NCBI RefSeq assembly: GCF_017308015.1
Contig: NZ_JAFKFW010000009.1
Span: forward strand, 1 to 64,000
Direction: 5' to 3'
Length of the DNA stretch: 64,000 bases
Source of the DNA: Allobosea sp.
GTDB taxonomy: Bacteria > Pseudomonadota > Alphaproteobacteria > Rhizobiales > Beijerinckiaceae
The notes under the pieces were generated by a model. It searched no databases. It had not been told where the DNA came from and was given only the letters and a program-made list of their open reading frames with translations. This document shows positions 21,076 to 29,615 of the stretch, one piece after another; positions within the stretch are counted from its first letter, which is position 1, and the number at the start of each line of letters is the position of its first letter. Both the position numbers and the translations under genes were made by a program.

Positions 21076-21692
21076 CGCAGATCCTCCAGCCGGGCACGCA
21101 AATGCGACAATGCCAGGCGCAGGCGGGATTTTACCGTGCCCAGCGGGATCGCGAGGCGATCGGCAACGTCCTGGTGGCTGAACTCCTCCAGGAAGGCGAG
21201 TTCGACCACGCGGTACTGGTCGGGCGAAAGATGGGTCATCGCGGCACGCACGCGCGCATCGCGTTCCGCGCCGGATAGCGTCTCATCAGGTTGTTCGGGG
21301 GCTTCGTCATCCAGAATCTCGTAAACTTGCGACAGCCGCGACCGGGTCTCGCGTCGGGCAATGTCGATGCGCAGGTTGCGCGCGATCGTTGCGATCCAGG
21401 TCGAGGCGCTGGCCTTCGCCGGATCGAACAGGGCGGCCTTCCGCCAGACGGCCAGGAGCGTTTCCTGCGCGACCTCCTCGGCCAGCTCGGCCGGGGCGCC
21501 GCCGCGCATCAGCAATCCTTTCACGCGTGGCGCGAAATGGTCGAACAGCTTGGCAAAAGCCGCCCTGTCACCGGAGTGCGCGATGGCAGCAATCAAACTA
21601 TTGGGATCGAACAAGACGACGAACCAATCTCCTCGCGCAACAGGTCCCGCTTTGCGCTTGCCGTCTGCGGTCAGGGCGAGTGCGGAAACCAT
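21072..21692 (-). CDS. rpoE: ECF sigma factor, RpoE/ECF11 type
   Basis: 206 residues with sigma region 2 (FAKLFDHFAPRVKGLL ... STWIATIARNLRIDIARR) and region 4 (LAFLEEFSHQDVADRLAIPLGTVKSRLR). Its overlap with chrR and the surrounding photolyase and CFA genes mark it as the singlet-oxygen type sigma factor. The first ~25 residues are not typical. The predicted promoter puts transcription start at or beside the ATG at 21692, so either the message is leaderless or translation begins at an internal codon such as TTG at 21614. Autoregulated through that promoter. Confidence 0.92.
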   Translation of the reverse strand: MVSALALTADGKRKAGPVARGDWFVVLFDPNSLIAAIAHSGDRAAFAKLFDHFAPRVKGLLMRGGAPAELAEEVAQETLLAVWRKAALFDPAKASASTWIATIARNLRIDIARRETRSRLSQVYEILDDEAPEQPDETLSGAERDARVRAAMTHLSPDQYRVVELAFLEEFSHQDVADRLAIPLGTVKSRLRLALSHLRARLEDLR

Positions 21693-21698
21693 AGCTTA

Positions 21699-21726
21699 AA
21701 TACGTGGACGCTTCCGCCGCGGATCA
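21699..21726 (-). promoter_or_regulatory. ECF11-type autoregulated promoter of the sigma-chrR operon
   Basis: Minus strand: TGATCC, 16 bases, CGTATT. This is the best match in the window to the Rhodobacter RpoE consensus as I remember it (TGATCC, about 18 bases, TAAGA-like, where CG precedes the TA). Six bases separate it from the ATG at 21692. Confidence 0.82.
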
Positions 21727-21739
21727 CTCCGAACGGCGG

Positions 21740-22108
21740 TTATTCGGATACCTTCCAACTCACGTCGCGACAGATCAGTTTGCCGAGAATGCAGCCACGC
21801 GTGTTGAGTGCATTGGCCTTCGCAGTGATCGTCAGTGAATAACTCCACCCTCGCTTGGGATCGTACGCACTGCCGGAGAATGAACCGTCGGGCTGGCGGG
21901 CGAGCGTCATAACGAGCTTGTCGCCGGGCGCCTCTCCCTTGCTTGTATCGCCGATCCAGATGTTGGTGGCGCAGATCTTGTCGCCGCAGGGCGCGATCCG
22001 CACGCGGGCATTTCCGTCGTCGCGCAACCATGTTCCGTCGAGATCATTGGCGACAGCGCTGTGGGCGGAAAAAGCGACGAGCGCGAGGACAAGCGGAAGG
22101 CGCGTCAT
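21740..22108 (-). CDS. DUF2147 exported protein
   Basis: 122 residues. A clear signal peptide (MTRLPLVLALVAFSAHSAVAN) precedes a small beta-rich domain with LDGTWLRDDGNARVRIAPCGDKIC and GCILGKLICRDVSW, the DUF2147 pattern. Two cysteine pairs could form disulfides in the periplasm. Function unknown. It follows the membrane-protein gene by 30 bases on the same strand and is likely cotranscribed with it. Confidence 0.82.
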   Translation of the reverse strand: MTRLPLVLALVAFSAHSAVANDLDGTWLRDDGNARVRIAPCGDKICATNIWIGDTSKGEAPGDKLVMTLARQPDGSFSGSAYDPKRGWSYSLTITAKANALNTRGCILGKLICRDVSWKVSE

Positions 22109-22138
22109 GATGAAGTCCTTTCGGCGAATGCGTTTCCT

Positions 22139-22738
22139 CTACGCTCCGGGTGCGCCGTCGGTTTCATCGGCGCGCGAATGTGTGTCCGGACGCCCGACGA
22201 ACAGCCATCCGATCAGGGCGGTCAGGGATGCAGCGCTCAGAAAATTCAGGCGCTGCAAGGCTGCGTACTCGTCAGGCTCGTAGAGATGTATCGGCGCGCC
22301 CAGGATGGCGGCCGGCAGCAGATAGGCGGCGAAGGCCAGTGCCGCGAAGCCGAGCGCGAATGGGCGCTCCGTGCGGCGAAACAGCATCAGCGCCAGCATA
22401 AGGCAAGGAAACAGGAAGACCTCGACCCCCGAGCCCGGGCCAAAGGCGGCCCGGCAGAGCAACGTGTTGCCGATGCCGGCGACAAGAAGCAGCGATCGCC
22501 CGAGCACGGCACTGCGCCGCATGACGGCCGGCACCGCCGCGAAGAAGGGCGTCGACAGGAAGGTGAGATAGGACGGCGTGACGACGGGCGAGACCGCCCA
22601 ATAAAGATAGAGCGGGTAGAAGGGCTGGTTCGAGACGATCACCAGCGCGACGGTATTGGCGATCGCGGCCTGCGGATCGGGATGCGCCGCGTAGGCGCTG
22701 ATCGCCGCAGCGACCCGCTTCATTCGGCTCATTGGCAT
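22139..22738 (-). CDS. Polytopic membrane protein, unknown
   Basis: 199 residues with about six hydrophobic helices (for example ANTVALVIVSNQPFYPLYLYW and VEVFLFPCLMLALMLF). I do not recognise the family. ATG at 22738 has GAGGG five bases upstream; 22732 and 22723 are alternatives. It is divergent from the FAD oxidase gene, and a matching ECF-type promoter lies upstream, so it and the following DUF2147 gene probably form an arm of the same stress regulon. Confidence 0.72.
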   Translation of the reverse strand: MPMSRMKRVAAAISAYAAHPDPQAAIANTVALVIVSNQPFYPLYLYWAVSPVVTPSYLTFLSTPFFAAVPAVMRRSAVLGRSLLLVAGIGNTLLCRAAFGPGSGVEVFLFPCLMLALMLFRRTERPFALGFAALAFAAYLLPAAILGAPIHLYEPDEYAALQRLNFLSAASLTALIGWLFVGRPDTHSRADETDGAPGA

Positions 22739-22772
22739 CGTCGCCCTCACTGAAAGTTCCGGCCCTTCCTGG

Positions 22773-22800
22773 TTTACGCAGGAAGCGTAGCGGCGGGTCA
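22773..22800 (-). promoter_or_regulatory. ECF11-type promoter of the membrane protein-DUF2147 operon
   Basis: Minus strand: TGACCC, 16 bases, CGTAAA; one base away from the TGATCC box. The predicted leader before ATG 22738 is about 28 bases and contains the GAGGG ribosome binding site. Confidence 0.68.
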
Positions 22801-22832
22801 CTCGGCCGGCTCATTTTTGCTGGCGCGGCCGC

Positions 22833-22860
22833 AAATCCAGTCCGGCCCCAGCCGCGTATA
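22833..22860 (+). promoter_or_regulatory. ECF11-type promoter of the FAD oxidase-DUF1365-cfa operon
   Basis: AAATCC, 16 bases, CGTATA, identical in both boxes to the hydrolase promoter. Six bases (CCCGTC) lie between the -10 and the ATG at 22867. Confidence 0.68.
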
Positions 22861-22866
22861 CCCGTC

Positions 22867-24225
22867 ATGAGTGATAAAGCAGCGACGATGGAACGGGCAC
22901 AGGGCAAGGCGATGCGGATCGCCGTGATCGGTGCCGGCATATCCGGTCTCTCGGCGGCATGGCTGCTGGGGCAGGCACATGACGTCGTGCTGTTCGAGGC
23001 CGCGCCTCGCCTTGGCGGCCACGCCAACACGGTTCGCGTTGCGGGGGCCGGCGGCGAGACGGCGGTCGATACCGGCTTCATCGTCTACAACGAGGCGACC
23101 TATCCGAACTTCATCGCGCTGATGGAGCATTTGCGCGTCGCCACCCAGCCGACCGAAATGTCCTTCGCCGTATCGCTCGATGGCGGGCGGCTTGAATATA
23201 GCGGCACCAGCGTCGCAGGGCTGTTCGCCCAGCGCAGCAATCTCGTGCGCCCGCGCTTCTGGGCCATGCTGCAGGACATCACCCGCTTCTACCGGAATGC
23301 ATCGAGGGATGTGCTGGCGGGGCACGCTGCTGATTTCTCGCTCGGCCACTATCTCGCCGCCGGAGGCTATGGCGCCGCTTTCCGGGACGATCATCTCCTG
23401 CCGATGGCGGCCGCGATCTGGTCGGCTCCCTGTTCGGAGATCCTGTCCTATCCGGCCGCCGCCTTCCTGCGCTTCCATCACAATCACGGACTGCTCCAGC
23501 TCACCGATCGGCCCGTCTGGCGCACCGTCACAGGCGGCAGCAGCGTCTATGTCGAGCGACTCCGCGCTGCCTTTTCGGGTGAAGTAAGGGTCGGGGGGCC
23601 GGTGCGTCAGGTTCGACGTGGGGCAAACGATGTCGTTCTGGCCGGCGACGGCTGGGCAGAAACCTTCGACCAGGTCGTCTTCGCAGGCCATGCCGACCAG
23701 ACGCTCGCCATACTCGCCGATCCCGGCCCGGCGGAAGCCGAGGCGCTGGGCGCCTTCCGCTACAGTCGCAACCGCGCCGTCCTGCATGGCGACGAAGCGT
23801 TGATGCCCAAGCGCCGCCGGGCCTGGGCGAGCTGGAACCATATCGGTCAGCGCGCGCAGCCGGATTCCGCCTGCGCGGTGACATACTGGATGAACCGGCT
23901 CCAGGGCCTGCCGGAGGCTCAGCCCTTCTTCGTCACGCTGAATCCGCCGGATACGCTGCGCGACGAAGCCATCTTCCACGAGGAGATTTACGAACACCCG
24001 CTGTTCGATGCCGCAGCTCTCGACGCGCAGGAACGGCTCTGGTCCTTGCAGGGCATGCGTCGAAGCTGGTTCTGCGGCGCCTATTTCGGATCGGGCTTCC
24101 ATGAGGATGGCTTGCAGGCGGGGCTTGCCGTCGCCGAGGCCCTCGGCGGCGTCCGCCGGCCCTGGAACGTCCGCAACGAATCCGGTCGCATTCCGATCCT
24201 GCCGCGGCTGGAGCAGGCCGCATGA
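22867..24225 (+). CDS. FAD-dependent amine oxidase-like protein
   Basis: 452 residues. The Rossmann motif IAVIGAGISGLSAAWLL with LFEAAPRLGGHANT is the flavin-containing amine-oxidase/desaturase signature. It is the type encoded next to DUF1365 and CFA genes in many proteobacteria, where a role in modifying membrane fatty acids is suspected. ATG at 22867 was chosen because the predicted promoter leaves exactly six bases before it, as at the sigma and hydrolase genes; ATG 22912 just before the Rossmann strand is the alternative. It overlaps DUF1365 by ATGA. Confidence 0.86.
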   Translation: MSDKAATMERAQGKAMRIAVIGAGISGLSAAWLLGQAHDVVLFEAAPRLGGHANTVRVAGAGGETAVDTGFIVYNEATYPNFIALMEHLRVATQPTEMSFAVSLDGGRLEYSGTSVAGLFAQRSNLVRPRFWAMLQDITRFYRNASRDVLAGHAADFSLGHYLAAGGYGAAFRDDHLLPMAAAIWSAPCSEILSYPAAAFLRFHHNHGLLQLTDRPVWRTVTGGSSVYVERLRAAFSGEVRVGGPVRQVRRGANDVVLAGDGWAETFDQVVFAGHADQTLAILADPGPAEAEALGAFRYSRNRAVLHGDEALMPKRRRAWASWNHIGQRAQPDSACAVTYWMNRLQGLPEAQPFFVTLNPPDTLRDEAIFHEEIYEHPLFDAAALDAQERLWSLQGMRRSWFCGAYFGSGFHEDGLQAGLAVAEALGGVRRPWNVRNESGRIPILPRLEQAA

Positions 24226-25025
24226 CCCTGCAATCCGCCCTCTATGTCGGCCGTGTCAGGCACCATCGGTTCCGGCCCCGGCCCCATGCGCTGTGCTATC
24301 GCGTGTTCTGGATGTTGCTCGATCTCGACGAGATTTGTGGGCTGCCGGCGAAGCTCCGCTTCTTCTCCCGCAACCGCTTCAATCTCTACGCCTTTCGCGA
24401 CGCGGATTACGGGGATCGCAGCGGGCGGCCTTTGCGGCACCAGATCGAGGAAATCCTAGAGGAAGCTGGGATCGCACATGACAGCGGCCCGATCCGGCTG
24501 CTGACCATGCCGCGCATCCTCGGCTACGCGTTCAATCCGCTCAGCACCTATTTCTGCTACCGCCGCGACGGCCGTCTCTGCGCGACCGTCTACGAGGTGC
24601 ACAACACCTTCGGCGAAATCCATAGCTATGTCGCGCCTGCCGATATCTCGGAAGGCGCGCTGAGGCAGGAGGCCGACAAGGTCTTCCACGTCTCGCCGTT
24701 CATGAACCTCGACATGCGCTACGCCTTCACGGTCACCGCGCCGGGAGAGCGCGTCTCCGTCGCCATCGAGGGCAGCGACGCCGATGGGCGCCTGATCACC
24801 GCTGTGTTGAGCGGCAAGCGCACGGACCTGAGCGACGCGACCCTGTTGCGGCTGCTCGCAACCCATCCGGTGCTCACGCTGAAGGTCACCGCGGCCATCC
24901 ATTGGCACGCCCTGCGCCTGCTGGCGAAGCGGATTTCCTGGCGGCCCCATCCGGCGGCGCCCGAGCACTCCTTCAGTCTTGGCAGAGCCGTGACAGCCCA
25001 TGCGAAAGGACCGATGAAGCCATGA
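24222..25025 (+). CDS. DUF1365 family protein
   Basis: 267 residues with the family blocks ALYVGRVRHHRFRPRPHALCYRVF, PRILGYAFNPLSTYFCYR and VYEVHNTFGEIHSY. Function unknown; found almost always between an amine-oxidase-like gene and a CFA-synthase-like gene, as here. Overlaps both neighbours by ATGA, showing translational coupling of the three-gene operon. Confidence 0.88.
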   Translation: MTLQSALYVGRVRHHRFRPRPHALCYRVFWMLLDLDEICGLPAKLRFFSRNRFNLYAFRDADYGDRSGRPLRHQIEEILEEAGIAHDSGPIRLLTMPRILGYAFNPLSTYFCYRRDGRLCATVYEVHNTFGEIHSYVAPADISEGALRQEADKVFHVSPFMNLDMRYAFTVTAPGERVSVAIEGSDADGRLITAVLSGKRTDLSDATLLRLLATHPVLTLKVTAAIHWHALRLLAKRISWRPHPAAPEHSFSLGRAVTAHAKGPMKP

Positions 25026-26257
25026 GCCGTCCCGACGCGGAACAGCATTTCAGCATGCCCGAAGAGGCGCTCGCCTTGCCAGGTGGTATCGGCCTGTCGC
25101 GCTGGTTCCTTCGCCGCCTGCTCTCCCGGATCGCCATCGGCCACCTGACGATCTTCACGCCGGATGGCGAACGGCTCTGCAGCGCGCCCGGTCTGCCGGG
25201 GCCGCAGGCGACGATGATTTTGAACAACTGGCGCTCCATGCGCCGCCTCTTGCTCGACGGCGATATCGGCCTGGCCGAGGCCTATCGCGACGAAGACCTT
25301 CACACGCCAGATCTCACGGCCTTGATCGAGCTCGGTGCGCGCAATAATGCGACACTGCGCAAGCTGATTTCGGGCGCCTGGCCGGCACGACTGCTCAACC
25401 GCCTGCGACATGTCCTCAACGCCAATACGCGTCGCGGCAGCCGCCGCAACATCACAGCGCATTACGATCTCGGCAATGACTTCTACGGCCGCTGGCTCGA
25501 CTCGAGCATGATGTATTCCTCGGCGCTCTACGAGACGCCGGCCGAGACGCTCGAGGCCGCCCAGCAGCGCCGGCTCGATCGGATCATCGCCATGCTCGAC
25601 CTCTCGGGCGGCGAGCACGTCTTGGAAATCGGTTGCGGCTGGGGTGCGCTGGCGGAGCGGCTGGCTCGCGAGGGCTGCCGCGTGACCGCCATCACCCTGT
25701 CGCCGTCGCAGCTAGAAGCCGCGCGAAAGCGCATTGCCGGCGCGGGCATGTCCGAGCGCGTCACCATCGAGCTCAGAGACTATCGCGACATCGCCGGGCA
25801 GTTCGACCGCATCGTTTCGATCGAGATGATCGAGGCGGTCGGCCGCGCTTACTGGCCGTCCTACTTCGACACTCTTAACCGCTCATTGAAGCCGGGCGGT
25901 CGCGTCGTCCTGCAGGCGATCACGATCGACGATGCGCTGTTCGAGAGCTATCAGAACGGCACCGATTTCATCCAGCGCTACATCTTCCCCGGCGGCAGCC
26001 TGCCGTCGGTCCCGGTGCTGAAAAACAGTGCCGAGGCTGCAGCTCTCGCCGTCGTCGAGCAGCTCGACTTCGGGGGCAGCTACGCCCTGACCCTCAAGGA
26101 GTGGCGCCGGCGCTTTCTGGAAAGTTGGGCCGAGATCGCACCTTTGGGGTTCGACGAGCCGTTTCGCCGGCTCTGGGAGTTCTATCTATGCTATTGCGAG
26201 GCTGGCTTCCGCGCCCGGACGATCGACGTCAACCTGATCGCCATGCAAGGCCGCTGA
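25022..26257 (+). CDS. cfa: Cyclopropane-fatty-acyl-phospholipid synthase-like (second copy)
   Basis: 411 residues, full length for the CFA family. The N-terminal lipid-binding region is followed by NITAHYDLGNDFYGRWLDSSMMYSS, the SAM motif LEIGCGWGALAERLA, IVSIEMIEAVG and QAITIDD. It transfers a methyl or methylene group from SAM to unsaturated acyl chains of phospholipids. Third gene of the FAD oxidase operon. With the shorter CFA-like gene at 18633-19655, the regulon holds two distinct acyl methyltransferases. Confidence 0.9.
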   Translation: MSRPDAEQHFSMPEEALALPGGIGLSRWFLRRLLSRIAIGHLTIFTPDGERLCSAPGLPGPQATMILNNWRSMRRLLLDGDIGLAEAYRDEDLHTPDLTALIELGARNNATLRKLISGAWPARLLNRLRHVLNANTRRGSRRNITAHYDLGNDFYGRWLDSSMMYSSALYETPAETLEAAQQRRLDRIIAMLDLSGGEHVLEIGCGWGALAERLAREGCRVTAITLSPSQLEAARKRIAGAGMSERVTIELRDYRDIAGQFDRIVSIEMIEAVGRAYWPSYFDTLNRSLKPGGRVVLQAITIDDALFESYQNGTDFIQRYIFPGGSLPSVPVLKNSAEAAALAVVEQLDFGGSYALTLKEWRRRFLESWAEIAPLGFDEPFRRLWEFYLCYCEAGFRARTIDVNLIAMQGR

Positions 26258-26298
26258 CGGGCGCGGCCTGTCCCGCCGCACCCATCCGTGCCAGCCGT

Positions 26299-26595
26299 CT
26301 AGAGGCGCCGCGTGGTCAGTCCCTTCGCGACGATCGTGCCGGTCGGGCGACCCGTGGGAGAACCGGTGGCAGGTTCCACCGTGATCTCGAAGAGCTGGTC
26401 AGCCCCAAGCGGCAGCTTGTCCAATCGCCGGGGCACGGCGCGAGCCCGATCAATGACGCCGACAGAACGCGGCCCGGCTGCGCGGTCCCATAATGTCCGG
26501 ATTTCCAGCGCACGTCCCTGCGGCACGCCGATATCCTGAAGCGGCAGCAACTCGACACGCCCATCGGCGAAGGTGTTCACGACGGCGGCTGCGAC
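26299..26595 (-). pseudogene. Anti-sigma-K factor (RskA) C-terminal fragment
   Basis: Minus-strand reading ...VNTFADGRVELLPLQDIGVPQGRALEIRTLWDRAAGPRSVGV... to FEITVEPATGSPTGRPTG is the C-terminal periplasmic domain of RskA-like anti-sigma factors. The sigma-binding N-terminus and membrane helix are missing: the frame runs without its own start into the DUF4394 remnant at about 26596. It is a remnant with no recognisable start. Confidence 0.7.
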
Positions 26596-27060
26596 ATGCT
26601 CTACGCGCTTGGCGTCGACGGTACGATCAATACGATCGACAAGGCGGGCAAGGCGACGATGAAGTCGAAGATGGACACCATGCTGTCAGCCGGCGCCATG
26701 GCCACGGTCGATTTCAATCCGGCTGCCGACCGGCTGCGGGTGATCGGCTCCGACGGCACGAACCTTCGCGTCAATGTCGATGACGGCAAGACCACGGTCG
26801 ACGGCAAGCTGAAATTCGCCGAGACCGACATGCACAAGGGCGAGCCCCCCATGATCGTGGCCGGCGCCTATACCAACTCGGTCAAGGGCACGAAGGAGAC
26901 AGCCCTTTACGATATCGACGGCAAGATCGGCGTCCTGATTAAGCAGGCGCCGCCCACTGACGGCGTCCTCGGCGCGGTCGGCAAGCTCGGAATCACTCCG
27001 AAGGCGATCGCGTTCGACATCGAAGCGGCGGCTGTGCACGGCGGTGAGAAAACCATCCAG
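26596..27060 (+). pseudogene. DUF4394 gene fragment, both ends lost
   Basis: About 155 residues, MLYALGVDGTINTIDKAGK ... GTNLRVNVDDGKTTVDG ... ITPKAIAFDIEAAA, the repeat-bearing core of DUF4394 exported proteins. The N-terminal part with the signal peptide is replaced by the RskA remnant, and the C-terminus runs into the IS21-like element. The frame stays open into istA, so a fused reading exists, but this is an accident of insertion. Confidence 0.65.
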
Positions 27061-27141
27061 TGGAGCGCCGGCATTTGTGCCGGCGCGGGCGGCGTAAAAG
27101 TCGGCCACTGGATAGGCTGCCCCCTTTCGGGGTTGGCGGGG

Positions 27142-28641
27142 ATGTTCGCTGTGGAGATTTACGCGGCGGTTCGCGATTTCGTTTTCAACCAGGAGAAGAG
27201 CCGGCGGGAAGCGGCTCGCGTGTTTGGGCTGAGCCGCGAGACGGTTGCGAAGATGTGCCGGTTCTCGCTGCCGCCGGGCTATACGCGCACGAAGCCGGTC
27301 GAGAAGCCGAAGCTGGGTCCGCTTCTGCCGGTGATCGATGCGATCCTTGATGGGGACCGGGCGTCACCGGTGAAGCAGCGTCATACGGCGAAGCTGATCT
27401 TCGAGCGGCTTCGGGACGAGCACGGCTTTGCCGGCGGCTACACGGTGGTGAAGGACCATGTGCGGCTCTGCCGGGCGCGGGGCCGGGAGACCTTTGTTCC
27501 GCTGGCGCATCCGCCCGGGCACGCGCAGGTGGACTTTGGCGAGGCGCTCGCGGTGATTGGCGGGGTGCGTCAGAAGGTACACTTCTTCTGCCTGGACCTG
27601 CCGCAGTCGGACGCCTGCTTCGTGAAGGCCTATCCACGCGAGACGACGGAAGCGTTCCTGGACGGTCACGTCTCGGCGTTCGGCTTCTTCGGCGGCGTGC
27701 CGCAGTCGATCCTCTACGACAATACGCGCATCGCGGTGGCGAAGATCTGCGGCGACGGCCGGCGCGAGCGGACGCGGGCCTTCACCGAGCTGGTGAGCCA
27801 TTATCTGTTCCGGGATCGGTTCGGCCGCCCGGGCAAGGGCAATGACAAGGGCAAGGTCGAGGGGCTGGTGAAGTATGCCTGCTCGAACTTCCTGACGCCG
27901 ATCCCGGTGGCGGCGAGCTTCGCCGAGCTGAACGTGATGCTGGCAGAGCGCTGCCGCCGGCGGCAGGACGAGCGGGCTGGTCGGCATGCGCAGACGATCG
28001 GCGAACGGCTTGTGGCCGATCTTGAGGCCCTGCGCTCCTTGCCGGCAGTGCCGCTGGAGCCGTGCGAGAAGCGTGGTGCGCGTGTCTCGTTGACGGCACT
28101 GGTCCGTTATCGCTCCAACGACTACTCGTTGCCGACGGCCTATGGCTTCCAGGACGTGGTGGTAAAGGGCTTCGTCGAGGAGGTTGTGATCCTGTGCCGG
28201 GGCGAGGAGATCGCCCGGCATGCGCGCAGCTACGGGATGGGCGTGTTCGTCGCCGATCCGCTGCATTACCTGGCGCTGATCGAGGAGAAGCCGAACGCTC
28301 TCGACCAGGCAGCGGCGTTGCAAGGCTGGGATCTGCCCGAGAGCTTCCAGCATCTGCGCCACCTGCTGGAGGCCCGGATGGGCAATCGCGGCAAGCGCGA
28401 GTTCATCCAGGTATTGCGGCTGATGGAGGCTCTGCCGCGCGAGGTCGTGAGCTTCGCCGTCGGCGAGGCGATCCGGCTTGGTGCGATCGGCTTCGATGCG
28501 GTGAAGCTGATCGCGCTGGCGCGCCTGGAGCGGCGCCCGGCCCGCCTCAACCTGGCGGCCTATCCGCATCTGCCGAAGACTATGGTGAAGACGACCTCGG
28601 CCGCCGACTATGCGGTGCTTCTGCCGGGAGCGGCGGCATGA
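27142..28641 (+). CDS. istA: IS21 transposase IstA
   Basis: 499 residues. N-terminal HTH (EKSRREAARVFGLSRETVAKM), an integrase core with GHAQVDFGEA (first Asp), ILYDNTRIAV (second Asp) and KGNDKGKVEG (Glu), and an IstA C-terminal domain. The frame runs in from the DUF4394 fragment, but ATG at 27142 behind GGCGGGG is the natural start. It looks intact. Confidence 0.92.
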   Translation: MFAVEIYAAVRDFVFNQEKSRREAARVFGLSRETVAKMCRFSLPPGYTRTKPVEKPKLGPLLPVIDAILDGDRASPVKQRHTAKLIFERLRDEHGFAGGYTVVKDHVRLCRARGRETFVPLAHPPGHAQVDFGEALAVIGGVRQKVHFFCLDLPQSDACFVKAYPRETTEAFLDGHVSAFGFFGGVPQSILYDNTRIAVAKICGDGRRERTRAFTELVSHYLFRDRFGRPGKGNDKGKVEGLVKYACSNFLTPIPVAASFAELNVMLAERCRRRQDERAGRHAQTIGERLVADLEALRSLPAVPLEPCEKRGARVSLTALVRYRSNDYSLPTAYGFQDVVVKGFVEEVVILCRGEEIARHARSYGMGVFVADPLHYLALIEEKPNALDQAAALQGWDLPESFQHLRHLLEARMGNRGKREFIQVLRLMEALPREVVSFAVGEAIRLGAIGFDAVKLIALARLERRPARLNLAAYPHLPKTMVKTTSAADYAVLLPGAAA

Positions 28642-29498
28642 CCGGCGTGAAGGAGACAATGCCGGCCGGTACGATGGCGGCGGCCCCGCAGGTTCTGCTG
28701 GCTCATCATCTCAAGCAGTTGAAGCTGCCGACGGTCCTGCGCGAATATGACAAGGTCGCGCGGGAATGCGCCCGCGACGGCGTCGATCATCCCCGCTACC
28801 TGCTGCGGCTGGTCGAACTCGAACTGATTGACCGGGAACGGCGCATGGTCGAGCGGCGGATCCGGGCGGCGCGGTTCCCGGCGGTAAAGAGCTTCGACAC
28901 CTTCGACTTCACGGCGATCCCGAGCCTGAACAAGATGCTCGTGCTGGAGCTGGCGCGCTGCGGCTACATCCTGCGCCGGGAGAACATCATCGCGCTGGGC
29001 AACAGTGGCACGGGCAAAACCCATGTCGCTCTCGCGCTCGGGCTGGCCGCGTGCCAGAAGGGCTTCTCCGTCGCCTTCACCACGGCGGCCTCCCTGGTCA
29101 GCCAGCTCCTCGAGGCCCGCGACGAGAAGCGCCTGCTCCGGCTCCAGCGCGAGTTGCAGGCGGTCAAGCTGCTGATCGTCGACGAGCTCGGCTATGTGCC
29201 GCTCTCGCCGACCGGCGCCGAGCTCCTGTTCAAGGTCTTCTCGCAGCGCTATGAGCGCGGCTCGACCATCGTCACCTCGAACCTGCCCTTCGAGGACTGG
29301 ACGTCCGTCCTGGGATCGGAGCGTCTGACCGGCGCGCTGCTCGACCGGCTGACCCACCACGTCAGCATCCTGGCGATGAACGGCGACAGCTACCGCCTCA
29401 GGCAATCCGCTGGTCGCCGGCGCGCCACCGCCGCGGCGGAGCAAAACCAGGCCACCATCGATGAAGCCGATCCCGAAACCGGCGAGATCATCGCCTGA
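28638..29498 (+). CDS. istB: IS21 ATP-binding helper IstB
   Basis: 286-residue AAA+ ATPase that assists IstA. Walker A is GNSGTGKT, Walker B is LLIVDELGYVPLS, with TSNLPFEDW as sensor region. The ATG overlaps the istA stop (ATGA). Intact. Confidence 0.94.
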   Translation: MTGVKETMPAGTMAAAPQVLLAHHLKQLKLPTVLREYDKVARECARDGVDHPRYLLRLVELELIDRERRMVERRIRAARFPAVKSFDTFDFTAIPSLNKMLVLELARCGYILRRENIIALGNSGTGKTHVALALGLAACQKGFSVAFTTAASLVSQLLEARDEKRLLRLQRELQAVKLLIVDELGYVPLSPTGAELLFKVFSQRYERGSTIVTSNLPFEDWTSVLGSERLTGALLDRLTHHVSILAMNGDSYRLRQSAGRRRATAAAEQNQATIDEADPETGEIIA

Positions 29499-29514
29499 GC
29501 AATCCCGGCTGCGC

Positions 29515-29552
29515 GATATGGCAAGGGCCCCGATCGAGGCCCTTGCCATATC
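29515..29552 (+). terminator. Perfect 15-bp hairpin behind istB
   Basis: GATATGGCAAGGGCC/GGCCCTTGCCATATC with an eight-base loop, 16 bases behind the istB stop and inside the IS. No T-run follows, so it may block transcription in both directions or serve transposition. Confidence 0.5.
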
Positions 29553-29615
29553 CGCCGCTCCCCGATGCCAGTGGCCTGCTTTTACTCCGCCACGCTGGCC
29601 TGGAATCCGACCGCC

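Noticed and set aside
22138..22165. ECF-type promoter directly before the DUF2147 gene
   Set aside because: CGTAGA with a 16-base spacer has only GAAACC as -35; the gene is more simply served by the promoter at 22773-22800 through the upstream membrane-protein gene.
26596..28641. Single 681-residue DUF4394-IstA fusion protein
   Set aside because: The frame happens to be open across the IS left end; istA has its own ATG and ribosome binding site, and the DUF4394 part lacks both natural ends.
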